Positions 7,891 to 16,180 of a stretch of DNA of 59,029 nucleotides are shown piece after piece; position 1 is the first letter of the stretch; every line of letters starts with the position of its first letter. The notes below the pieces were generated by a model that did not search any database, was not told the DNA's origin, and saw only the letters and a list, made by a program, of their open reading frames with translations. The DNA lies in NCBI RefSeq assembly GCF_000472785.1, contig NZ_AXAL01000001.1, forward strand, positions 1 through 59,029, given 5' to 3'. The stretch is from Mesorhizobium loti CJ3sym. Lineage in GTDB: Bacteria > Pseudomonadota > Alphaproteobacteria > Rhizobiales > Rhizobiaceae. Both the position numbers and the translations under genes were made by a program.

Positions 7891-8730
7891 ATGTTCGAAT
7901 CCAGGATCGCGGTCAACGGCAACGTCAAATTGCACTACACGGCGGCGGGCTCTGGCCCGCCGATCGTCTTTCTACACGGCTTTCCGGATCATGGAATGGG
8001 CTGGCGCCGGCAGATGCAAGCGCTTTGCGACCGCTATCGCGTGATCGCTCCGGACCTGCGTGGCTTCGGACAAAGCGATGCGCCGCAAGGCTACGGCAAC
8101 TATGTGCTGACCAATCTGGTCAACGACGTGCTGGCCGTTCTGGCCGCTGAAAAGCTGACCCAGGCCGCCATTGTAGGCCACGATTGGGGCGGTATCATCG
8201 CATGGTGGCTGGCCATACGAGTGCCGCAGGTCGTGCGCCATCTCGTCCTGTTGTCGACGCCGCACCCGCGCAATCATCTGCGTGCCCTTGCCGACCCGGC
8301 CAATGCCGAGATCACCGGCTATATACGCCGCTTCCAGGTACCGGGCGCAGCCCAGATGCTGGACATCAACGAACTCTGCGCCTGGGTCACCGATCCGGAG
8401 GACAGGCAAGCTCTGGTGGACTCCCTCGGTCGATCCGATCCGGAGGCGATGTTGGGCTACTATAGAGCCAATATACCGCTTGGCAGAGTGCCTGACTTAG
8501 GGCAGTTGCCTCTCGTCAAGGCGCCGACCCTGGTGCTGTTCGGCACCGATGATCCCTATGTCCCAGCCAGCGCCTTCGATGGCACGTTTCGCGAGGTCGA
8601 CAATGTAACCGCGCTGGTGGCGCTACCCGGCGCCGGTCATTTCATCCACCATCAGGCAGCCAAGTTCGTCACCGAGCAGATCGAAGCGTGGGTGGAGCGA
8701 CCACTTTCCAGTTTCCGACACCTTGGGTAG
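7891..8730 (+). CDS. Alpha/beta hydrolase of the epoxide-hydrolase / dehalogenase type
   Basis: The product has 279 residues. HGFPD near residue 30, the nucleophile elbow VGHDWGG with Asp98, the acid in LFGTDDPYV and the base in GAGHFIHH (about 257) form a complete triad. An Asp nucleophile followed by Trp marks epoxide hydrolases and haloalkane or fluoroacetate dehalogenases rather than esterases. With a P450 next door, epoxide opening is the more attractive guess; the sequence cannot decide. The ATG at 7891 lies 34 nt after the barrel-protein stop, so the two are likely cotranscribed. Confidence 0.85.
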   Translation: MFESRIAVNGNVKLHYTAAGSGPPIVFLHGFPDHGMGWRRQMQALCDRYRVIAPDLRGFGQSDAPQGYGNYVLTNLVNDVLAVLAAEKLTQAAIVGHDWGGIIAWWLAIRVPQVVRHLVLLSTPHPRNHLRALADPANAEITGYIRRFQVPGAAQMLDINELCAWVTDPEDRQALVDSLGRSDPEAMLGYYRANIPLGRVPDLGQLPLVKAPTLVLFGTDDPYVPASAFDGTFREVDNVTALVALPGAGHFIHHQAAKFVTEQIEAWVERPLSSFRHLG

Positions 8731-8778
8731 GCAAGGAGTCTCCGGACAGCCTGAGCAATTATAGACGGCTACACGATT

Positions 8779-9522
8779 TTAGTTCGCCGGCGCCGGACCA
8801 AAGCGTATCCGGAAGCGCCTGTTCTCGCGGCCCTTCTTTTCGATCTTGCCGATGTGGATTTCGCCGATTTCGCCGGTGCTTTTCACATGCGTGCCACCGC
8901 AGGGCTGGCTGTCCACCGTGCCGTTCTCACCGATGCAGACCAGGCGGATCTTGCCGGTGCCGACCGGCGGCCGGACATTCTTCGACTTCACCAGGCCAGG
9001 GTTCGCGGCGAGTTCCTCGTCGCTGATCAGCCTGGTGAAGATCGGATGATCGGCCCGCACCAGCTCCATCAGGCTCGCGGTTACATCTTCCCTGGTGAAG
9101 CCGGCGTCAGGAATATCGAAATCGACACGGCTGTCGTCCTCAGAAACGGAAGCGCCGGTGATCGGAAACGGGCAGACGACGGTGAGAAGATGGCAAGCCG
9201 CGTGCATACGCATCAGCAGATGCCGCCGCTCCCACAGAACCGCCAGTTTAACCTTCTCGCCGACCGTCAGGGCCGCCTGCGCCGGTGCCGGCACATGGAT
9301 GATCTCATCCTTGGTCTCACCGGTGATGGTGGCGGCAATCTCGATGCGATTTCCGTCATCGCACTCCAATAGCCCGGAGTCACCCGGTTGGCCGCCCGAG
9401 GTGGCATAAAAGATCGTCCGGTCGAGGATGATGCCACCACGGTCGTTGATGGCGACAACCGTGGCGTCCGCTGTCTTCAGGTAGGCATCGTCGCGAAACA
9501 GTGTTTCGGTCTTGTACGCCAT
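8779..9522 (-). CDS. alaX: Alanyl-tRNA editing protein AlaX
   Basis: The product has 247 residues. It is a free-standing version of the editing domain of alanyl-tRNA synthetase, removing serine or glycine wrongly attached to tRNA-Ala. The zinc ligands are seen as HAACH and, later, QPCGGTHV. The N-terminal part (YATSGGQPGDSG) is the short beta-barrel domain of the longer AlaX group. The start ATG at 9522 overlaps the stop of cysK (ATGA), so the two are translationally coupled. In-frame ATGs further upstream lie inside cysK. Confidence 0.9.
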   Translation of the reverse strand: MAYKTETLFRDDAYLKTADATVVAINDRGGIILDRTIFYATSGGQPGDSGLLECDDGNRIEIAATITGETKDEIIHVPAPAQAALTVGEKVKLAVLWERRHLLMRMHAACHLLTVVCPFPITGASVSEDDSRVDFDIPDAGFTREDVTASLMELVRADHPIFTRLISDEELAANPGLVKSKNVRPPVGTGKIRLVCIGENGTVDSQPCGGTHVKSTGEIGEIHIGKIEKKGRENRRFRIRFGPAPAN

Positions 9523-10556
9523 CAAGCGACCTTTTCGAATGGCACCGAAATGGTGCTCTTCAGCTCCATCCAATCCGGCACCGGCAGGTTCTTCTCGCGC
9601 AGGAATTCAGGGTTGAACAGCTTCGACTGGTAACGTGTGCCGTAGTCGCAAAGAATGGTCACGATGGTGTGGCCGGGACCCAATTCCCTGGCCAGCCGGA
9701 TCGCGCCGGCGATGTTGATGCCGGTCGAGCCGCCGACGCAAAGGCCTTCTTCCTGGATCAGGTCGAAGACGATCGGCAATGCGTCCTCGTCCGTGATCTG
9801 GAAGGAGAAATCCGGGGTGAATCCTTCGAGGTTTGCGGTGATGCGCCCCTGCCCGATGCCTTCGGTGATCGAACTGCCTTCGGCCTTCAATTCGCCGCTG
9901 GTGTAGAAACTGTAGAGTGACGCACCCAGCGGATCGGCGAGCGCGATCTTGACGTTCTTGCTCCTGGCCTTCAGTCCGAAAGCGACACCGGCAAGCGTGC
10001 CACCCGACCCAACCGCCGAGACGAAACCGTCGACCTTGCCACCCGTCTGGTTCCAGATTTCCTCGGCGGTGGTGCGGACATGGCCGTCGCGATTGGCGAC
10101 ATTGTCGAACTGGTTGGCCCAGATGGCACCGTTCGGTTCGGTCCGCGCCAGTTGCGTAGCGAGCCTTCCCGACAGCTTCACATAATTGTTGGGATTCTTG
10201 TACGCCACAGCCGGCACCTCGATCAGCTCGGCGCCAAGCAGCCTGATCGTGTCCTTCTTCTCCTGGCTCTGAGTATCGGGAATGACGATGACGGTGCGGT
10301 ATCCCAGCGCCTTGGCGACCAGCGTCAGCCCGATGCCGGTGTTGCCGGCCGTGCCCTCGACAATGACGCCGCCTGGCTGCAACAGGCCACGCTGTTCGGC
10401 GTCGCGGATGATGAACAGGCCGGCGCGATCCTTGACCGACTGTCCCGGATTCATGAACTCGGCCTTGCCCAGTATCTCGCAGCCGGTTTCTTCGGACGCT
10501 TTGTTGAGGCGGATCAGAGGCGTGTTGCCGATCGCGTCGATCACAGAACGAGGCAT
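9522..10556 (-). CDS. cysK: Cysteine synthase (O-acetylserine sulfhydrylase)
   Basis: The product has 344 residues. It is a PLP enzyme that makes cysteine from O-acetylserine and sulfide. Lys42 in PGQSVKDRAG binds PLP; EGTAGNTGIGL is the substrate loop (TAGNT in place of the commoner TSGNT), and SAVGSGGTLAGV grips the PLP phosphate. The C-terminal extension LNPEFLREK..PVPDWMELKS is somewhat longer than in E. coli CysK and resembles CysK of other rhizobia. It is cotranscribed with alaX. Confidence 0.9.
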   Translation of the reverse strand: MPRSVIDAIGNTPLIRLNKASEETGCEILGKAEFMNPGQSVKDRAGLFIIRDAEQRGLLQPGGVIVEGTAGNTGIGLTLVAKALGYRTVIVIPDTQSQEKKDTIRLLGAELIEVPAVAYKNPNNYVKLSGRLATQLARTEPNGAIWANQFDNVANRDGHVRTTAEEIWNQTGGKVDGFVSAVGSGGTLAGVAFGLKARSKNVKIALADPLGASLYSFYTSGELKAEGSSITEGIGQGRITANLEGFTPDFSFQITDEDALPIVFDLIQEEGLCVGGSTGINIAGAIRLARELGPGHTIVTILCDYGTRYQSKLFNPEFLREKNLPVPDWMELKSTISVPFEKVA

Positions 10557-10780
10557 TCAGGATTCCTTGTGTGCATGCGCCGAAACCCTAGAAACCCGAC
10601 GCTTCGGTTTCAAGGCAAGAATTTGTCTGGTCCAGTCGCATTTCCAGCACAGCCGAGCATGGACACCCCCAAGACCGGGTGGATATCGCACAGTTCATTT
10701 ACACCTGGCGTCGAAAAGCACTCTTTTCATTCGATTCCTTCGTCGCTAGAGCAAGACACCAACAAGTGGCAGGGCACAGC

Positions 10781-11602
10781 ATGACACTCTATAGGGCCGA
10801 TCCGAAACACGGCGTCGCCTGGGTCACGGGCGGCTCAAGCGGCATTGGCCGCTCGCTGGCCAGGGATCTGGCGTCCCAGGGCTATGCTGTGGCGGTGACC
10901 GCGCTGGACGACGATCCGATCGACACGCTCATCGTCGAGACCGCGCAGATGCCAGGCAGCGTCACGGCTTTTCCCTGCGACGTCAGCGACGAGCCGCGCA
11001 TGGAAAAGACGGTGGCCGCGATCGAGAAGGAACTCGGCCCCATCGTGCTCGCCGTCTTCAACGCCGGAAACTACATTTCCACGCCTGGAGAGGCTCTCGT
11101 CGTCAAGGATTTTCGCCGCTCCTTCGAGGTCAATTATTTCGGCATCATCAACGGGTTGGTACCGGTCGTGGACTATATGCGCGTTCGGTCGCGCGGCCAT
11201 GTCGTGCTGGTTGGATCGGTCACCGCCTATTTCGGCTGGCCGACCACGGCCGCCTATGGCGGGACCAAGGCGGCGATCAACATCCTGGCCGAGTCGCTGA
11301 AATACGATTTCGACAAGATGAACATCCGCGTCCAGGTGATAAACCCCGGTTTTGTCGACACGCCGCTGACCGAGAAGAACATGCTGCCGATGCCCGGCCT
11401 GATGCCGGTTAGCCGTGCGACGCGCCGCATGATGAAGGGCATCAAATCCGGTGGCTTCGAAGTCACTTTTCCATACAGGACAAGCTGGCCGCTGAAATTT
11501 CTCAGCCTGTTGCCCAGGCCGGTGTGCAGAGGAGTGATCAGCCTGATGACCAGTTGGAAGGCAAGGCCGCTGAACTACGACCGCAAGCCACCAGGCGAAT
11601 AG
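10781..11602 (+). CDS. Short-chain dehydrogenase/reductase
   Basis: The product has 273 residues. It has the classical SDR layout: the cofactor loop TGGSSGIG near residue 15, FNAGNY (NAG motif), then LVGSVTAYFGWPTTAAYGGTK with Ser, Tyr and Lys of the catalytic set in Y-x-x-x-K form. Asp of the second strand (DVSDEP) contacts the adenine. The C-terminal part after PGFVDTPLTEKN has a hydrophobic segment (WPLKFLSLLPRPVCRGVISL) that could rest on the membrane. I use the ATG at 10781 with AGGG upstream. The substrate is unknown. Confidence 0.87.
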   Translation: MTLYRADPKHGVAWVTGGSSGIGRSLARDLASQGYAVAVTALDDDPIDTLIVETAQMPGSVTAFPCDVSDEPRMEKTVAAIEKELGPIVLAVFNAGNYISTPGEALVVKDFRRSFEVNYFGIINGLVPVVDYMRVRSRGHVVLVGSVTAYFGWPTTAAYGGTKAAINILAESLKYDFDKMNIRVQVINPGFVDTPLTEKNMLPMPGLMPVSRATRRMMKGIKSGGFEVTFPYRTSWPLKFLSLLPRPVCRGVISLMTSWKARPLNYDRKPPGE

Positions 11603-11697
11603 TACGCTGCCGAAATTGTTGTGTGCCGCGCTCCGGCCGGCCGTTGCCTGATTGTGGCCGCCGCCATACGTTGAGATCATCTTGCGTGGAGTTTGCC

Positions 11698-12672
11698 ATG
11701 GGGCGACAGATCGTGCTGGCTGTGCTGGGTCTCGTCGCCATCCTTTCACTGGCCTTCCTGCTTGGCCCACGCGTTCCCGTCGACACCACGATCCGCTTCG
11801 ATCCCTCCGTCATCGGTGACGATCCGCAGGCTTATGTGGCCAAGGTGGAGGCCGCCGTGCCCGGTATCCGCGACGGGCTGGAGAAGGAGATCGTCTGGGC
11901 CGATCCGATGGTGCATGCCAGGACGCCGCTGTCGATCGTCTATATCCACGGCTTTTCCGCATCGAAGGGCGAAGTCCGCCCCTTGCCCGACGATGTGGCC
12001 GACCAACTCGCCGCCAATCTGTTCTACACCCGGCTTACCGGTCATGGGCAGGACGGCGCGGCGATGACGCAAGGCAGCGTCAACGCCTGGATCAACGACT
12101 ATGAGGAGGCGCTCGCCATCGGCCGGGCAATCGGCGACAAGGTGATCGTCATCTCGACCTCGACCGGCGGTTCGCTGGCGGCATGGGCGGCAACGCGGCC
12201 GGGCGCTTCGGATGGGGTGGCAGCCATTGCGTTCATCTCGCCCAATTTCGGAGTGAAGGCGTCCGGCGCCGAAATCCTCACCATGCCATGGGGCAAACAG
12301 ATCGCCGAACTCGTTGCCGGCAAGGAACACAGCTTCGTCCCGCGCAATGCGCTGCACGAGAAATTCTGGACCACCAGATATCCGATCGCCGCGACCATGC
12401 CGATGCAGGCATTGACGGAACTTGCCTATGGCGCGCCGGTGGAGAAGGCTGATATCCCGGCGCTGTTTATTTTCTCGGATATGGACAAAGTCGTGCGGCC
12501 CGACCGCACGCGTGAGATCGCCGCCCGCTGGGGCGGCGCGCACGAACTGGTCCCTATCGAAAGCTCTGGCGATCCCGACAATCACGTCATTGCCGGCGAC
12601 GCGCTGTCGCCATCGACCACGGCCTTCCTTGCGCAGCGGATTGCCGTCTGGATCGAGGCCGTGGCGAAGTAA
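11698..12672 (+). CDS. Membrane-anchored alpha/beta hydrolase
   Basis: The product has 324 residues. The start MGRQIVLAVLGLVAILSLAF is a single membrane anchor or signal. The hydrolase core shows YIHGFSASKGEVRP, LPDDVADQL and the nucleophile elbow ISTSTGGSLA, a Thr-containing variant of GxSxG with Ser in the middle. The acid is likely in FIFSDMDKVVRP and the base in DPDNHVIAGD, both at proper spacing. It therefore looks active, probably as a periplasmic lipase or esterase. GGAG precedes ATG 11698; longer starts overlap the upstream SDR gene. Confidence 0.8.
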   Translation: MGRQIVLAVLGLVAILSLAFLLGPRVPVDTTIRFDPSVIGDDPQAYVAKVEAAVPGIRDGLEKEIVWADPMVHARTPLSIVYIHGFSASKGEVRPLPDDVADQLAANLFYTRLTGHGQDGAAMTQGSVNAWINDYEEALAIGRAIGDKVIVISTSTGGSLAAWAATRPGASDGVAAIAFISPNFGVKASGAEILTMPWGKQIAELVAGKEHSFVPRNALHEKFWTTRYPIAATMPMQALTELAYGAPVEKADIPALFIFSDMDKVVRPDRTREIAARWGGAHELVPIESSGDPDNHVIAGDALSPSTTAFLAQRIAVWIEAVAK

Positions 12673-12687
12673 GGGTTGGAGACGAAA

Positions 12688-12724
12688 AAGGGCGGCTGAA
12701 GCATCACTTCAGCCGCCCTTTCTT
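12688..12724. terminator. Bidirectional terminator between the hydrolase and rhlE
   Basis: A perfect 14-bp stem (12688-12701 with 12707-12720) and a 5-nt loop have a T-rich run on one side and A5 on the other, so it can end transcription of both converging genes. Confidence 0.9.
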
Positions 12725-12777
12725 TCAGTCACAGTCAGTTAAGCCGGACCGACTGGTCCGCCCCAACAGATGATGGG

Positions 12778-14202
12778 TCAAGCAGCCCGGGCCGCCGGAC
12801 GCTTGCCGCCGAAGCGGCGCTTGTTGTTGCCCTTGAAGGCCGGCTTGGCGCCTTCCGGCTTGCGCTCACCGGCAAAGGCCGGCTTGTCGCCGAAGCGCTT
12901 CTTGCCAAAACCGTTGCCCTTGTTCTCGCCGCCGGGACGCCTGCCATCGCGGCGACCGTTGCGGTCGTTGCGGTCATTGGCAGGCTCGAAGCGCTCGTTC
13001 TTTTCAGCCGGATTGCGCACAGGATCGGGGCTGCCGAGATGGTCGGCAACGATCGGCAGCTTGGTGCGGATGATGCGCTCGACCTGGCGCAGCTTGCTGT
13101 TCTCGGAAGGATCGCAAAGCGTGATCGCAATGCCGTCCATGCCGTTGCGGCCGGTACGACCGATGCGGTGGACGTAGCTTTCGGCTTCGTCCGGCAGATC
13201 GAAATTCACGACATGGCTGATGCCGGGGACGTCGATGCCGCGTGCGGCAATGTCGGTCGCGACCAGAATGCGAACCGAGCCTTCGCGGAAGTCGTTGAGT
13301 GCCTTCTGACGGGCATTCTGCGACTTGTTGCCGTGAATGACGGCGGCCTTGAAGCCGTCGCGCTCTAGGTCCTTGGTCACCCGGTCGGCACCATGCTTGG
13401 TACGCGAAAAGATGATGACGGACTTCATCGCCTCGTCGGCGAGCATCGTCGACAGAACCTGGCGCTTCTGCTTGGTGCGGGCGAAGACGACGCCCTGCAC
13501 GATCTCGGCGGCTGCGGTGCTCTGCGGCGAGACTTCGATGCGCACGGGGTTCTTCAGGAGGCCCTTGGCCAGCTCGGCGATCTCGTCGGGCATGGTTGCC
13601 GAGAACAGCGCCGTCTGGCGATCAGGCGCGGTCGCCTTGGCGATGCGCTTGACGTCGTTGATGAAACCCATGTCGAGCATGCGGTCGCCCTCGTCCAGCA
13701 CCAGCCATTTGGTGTCGGAGAGGATGAGGTCGCCCTCGCGCACCAGGTCGGTCAACCGGCCGGGCGTGGCAATGAGGATGTCGACGCCGGGAGCAACCTT
13801 CTTCACCTGGCTGAAGCGCGAGACGCCGCCCAGCACCAGTGCGGTCGAGACATGCTGGCCTTTTGCGAGGATCTTAATGGTGTCCTCGATCTGCACGGCG
13901 AGTTCGCGCGTCGGCGCCAGGATCAGCGCGCGGGTCGTCTTGGCGCGACGCTTGGTGCCAAGCGCGGTGATCTTCGAGAGAATCGGCAGTGCAAAGGCCG
14001 CAGTCTTGCCGGAGCCCGTCTGTGCAATGCCGAAAATGTCACGGCCTTCCAGCTGCGGCGGGATGGCCTGCGTCTGGATCGGCTTCGGCTCGGTGAAGCC
14101 GGCGTTATGGGTCGCCTTGAGCAGCGTACCTGTAATTCCCAATGCGGCGAAACCGGAGAGTTCCCCAGAGTCCGTACCGGGCAAAGTGTTTTCGTTGGTC
14201 AA
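12778..14202 (-). CDS. rhlE: DEAD-box RNA helicase, RhlE type
   Basis: The product has 474 residues. Motifs in order: Q motif [14 protein letters not shown], Walker [20 protein letters not shown], motif [20 protein letters not shown], then the second RecA domain with [23 protein letters not shown] and [10 protein letters not shown]. Motif II reads DEGD rather than DEAD. The tail of roughly 95 residues is basic and rich in Gly, Arg and Asn ([17 protein letters not shown]), as expected for RNA binding in RhlE proteins. The enzyme unwinds short RNA duplexes in ribosome assembly or RNA decay. Confidence 0.9.
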   Translation of the reverse strand: MTNENTLPGTDSGELSGFAALGITGTLLKATHNAGFTEPKPIQTQAIPPQLEGRDIFGIAQTGSGKTAAFALPILSKITALGTKRRAKTTRALILAPTRELAVQIEDTIKILAKGQHVSTALVLGGVSRFSQVKKVAPGVDILIATPGRLTDLVREGDLILSDTKWLVLDEGDRMLDMGFINDVKRIAKATAPDRQTALFSATMPDEIAELAKGLLKNPVRIEVSPQSTAAAEIVQGVVFARTKQKRQVLSTMLADEAMKSVIIFSRTKHGADRVTKDLERDGFKAAVIHGNKSQNARQKALNDFREGSVRILVATDIAARGIDVPGISHVVNFDLPDEAESYVHRIGRTGRNGMDGIAITLCDPSENSKLRQVERIIRTKLPIVADHLGSPDPVRNPAEKNERFEPANDRNDRNGRRDGRRPGGENKGNGFGKKRFGDKPAFAGERKPEGAKPAFKGNNKRRFGGKRPAARAA

Positions 14203-14607
14203 AATAATCTTCTTTCATACGGCTTCTTGGCCGCAAACATCGATGGCGGCAGGGCGCAACCTGCCGTCGAAAAATTTGATATGAAACGACAAGGCGGGCG
14301 GACGGTAACGTCCACTCGGCTGCGCTGTCGTGCCCGCAGGCATCATGCCACGGGGCTTTTTCACCGCCTTGCCAACCAATCGGGGGCCGATTTGCCGGAA
14401 AGAGGGAAAACAGACGCAACCAGTCTCATTTGTCGAGAAGGCCGGAATCTCCCGGCCCAAGCGCCTATGGGCTGCATATGGCTGAGTTCGCCCCGGAATG
14501 CAAGGGGCGTCATGTTGCAACGCAGCAAAAACGGACCAAAAGCCAACGCTTGCGCTCCCCGGCGGGCATCATTACCACAAATGCAGCTTTCATGTGGGGA
14601 CCGGGCG
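14203..14607. other. Intergenic region between rhlE and pccB
   Basis: This stretch of 405 bases holds the divergent promoters of rhlE and pccB. I see no credible gene. A small hairpin (GGCCGG 14440-14445 with CCGGCC 14452-14457) is the only clear structure. An open frame that runs through it from the rhlE antisense strand is a shadow. Confidence 0.6.
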
Positions 14608-16140
14608 ATGAAGGATGTGCTGAAGGAACTCGAGCGCCGGCGCGAGATCGCCCGCATGGGTGGCGGCCAGGCGCGCATCGACGCCCAGCACAAGAAGGGC
14701 AAGCTTACCGCGCGCGAGCGCGTCGAGGTGTTTCTCGACGAGGGTTCGTTCGAGGAGTTCGACATGTATGTCGAACATCGCTCGACCGATTTCGGCATGG
14801 AAAAGACCAAGATCCCCGGCGATGGCGTCGTCACCGGCTGGGGCACGGTCAACGGCCGCCCGGTCTACCTCTTCGCCAAGGATTTCACCGTGTTCGGCGG
14901 CTCGCTGTCGGAGGCGCACGCCGAAAAGGTCATCAAGGTTCAAGAAATGGCGCTGCGCAACCGCGCACCGATCATCGGCCTCTACGATGCCGGCGGTGCA
15001 CGCATCCAGGAGGGCGTGGCAGCTCTTGGCGGTTATGCCGAGATCTTTCAACGCAATGTGCTGGCGTCCGGCGTCATTCCGCAGATTTCCGTAATCATGG
15101 GCCCGTGCGCTGGCGGCGACGTCTATTCGCCTGCCATGACCGACTTCATCTTCATGGTGCGTGACACCTCCTACATGTTCGTCACCGGGCCGGATGTGGT
15201 GAAGACCGTTACCAACGAGACGGTCACGGCCGAGAGCCTCGGCGGCGCCTCGGTGCACACGACGAAATCCTCGATCGCCGATGGCGCCTATGACAATGAT
15301 GTCGAGACGCTCTTGCAGATGCGCCGGCTGGTCGATCTGCTGCCTGCTTCGAACACGTCGGAGATTCCCGAGATCGAATGCTACCAGTCGGTGACCGACC
15401 ACGACCTGTCGCTCGACCGGCTGATCCCCGACAACGCCAACAAACCCTATGACATCCAGGAACTGATCCTGAAGGTTGCCGATGAAGGCGACTTCTTCGA
15501 GATCCAGCAGAATTTCGCCAAGAACATCGTCACCGGCTTCGGGCGCGTCGAGGGCCGCACGGTCGGCTTCGTCGCCAACCAGCCGATGGTGCTGGCCGGT
15601 GTTCTCGATTCCGACGCCAGCCGCAAGGCGGCCCGTTTCGTGCGCTTCTGCGACTGTTTTTCGATCCCTATCGTCACCTTCGTCGATGTTCCAGGCTTCC
15701 TGCCCGGCACCGCGCAGGAATATGGCGGGCTGATCAAGCACGGCGCGAAATTGTTGTTCGCCTATGCCGAGGCAACCGTGCCGAAGATCACCGTCATCAC
15801 CCGCAAAGCCTATGGCGGCGCCTATGACGTCATGGCGTCAAAACACCTTCGCGGCGACATGAACTATGCCTGGCCGACGGCGCAGATCGCGGTGATGGGC
15901 GCCAGGGGCGCGGTCGAGATCATCTACCGCAAGGACATTGGTGACGCGAAAAAGATCGCAGCCCATACAAAGGCTTACGAGGATCGCTTCCTGTCGCCTT
16001 TTGTCGCCGCCGAGCGCGGCTATGTCGATGAGGTGATCATGCCGCACTCGACCCGCCGCCGTATCGCGCGCGCGCTGCGCATGCTGCGCAAAAAGGACAT
16101 GCAGAACCCCTGGAAGAAGCACGATAACATTCCGCTATGA
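14608..16140 (+). CDS. pccB: Propionyl-CoA carboxylase beta subunit
   Basis: The product has 510 residues. It is the carboxyltransferase half that moves CO2 from carboxybiotin to propionyl-CoA, giving methylmalonyl-CoA. Both crotonase-like halves are present. The first has [11 protein letters not shown] and [18 protein letters not shown], forming an oxyanion hole; the second has [16 protein letters not shown], then [14 protein letters not shown]. Length and order are normal. The biotin-carrying alpha subunit (pccA) is not in the window, although in rhizobia it usually lies close downstream. GGGGA precedes the ATG at 14608. Confidence 0.93.
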   Translation: MKDVLKELERRREIARMGGGQARIDAQHKKGKLTARERVEVFLDEGSFEEFDMYVEHRSTDFGMEKTKIPGDGVVTGWGTVNGRPVYLFAKDFTVFGGSLSEAHAEKVIKVQEMALRNRAPIIGLYDAGGARIQEGVAALGGYAEIFQRNVLASGVIPQISVIMGPCAGGDVYSPAMTDFIFMVRDTSYMFVTGPDVVKTVTNETVTAESLGGASVHTTKSSIADGAYDNDVETLLQMRRLVDLLPASNTSEIPEIECYQSVTDHDLSLDRLIPDNANKPYDIQELILKVADEGDFFEIQQNFAKNIVTGFGRVEGRTVGFVANQPMVLAGVLDSDASRKAARFVRFCDCFSIPIVTFVDVPGFLPGTAQEYGGLIKHGAKLLFAYAEATVPKITVITRKAYGGAYDVMASKHLRGDMNYAWPTAQIAVMGARGAVEIIYRKDIGDAKKIAAHTKAYEDRFLSPFVAAERGYVDEVIMPHSTRRRIARALRMLRKKDMQNPWKKHDNIPL

Positions 16141-16180
16141 GGCGAGAGATGGGCGTCTGTCAGAGATAGCTGTCGAGCAC

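Noticed and set aside
14500..14560. Possible PccR-type site TTGCAA before pccB
   Set aside because: Only one half of the expected repeat is seen, so it does not meet the pattern.
13393..14607. Long plus-strand open frame across the rhlE gene that joins pccB in frame
   Set aside because: It is antisense to a helicase with all its motifs and shows no domain of its own. pccB starts at its own ATG with a ribosome site.
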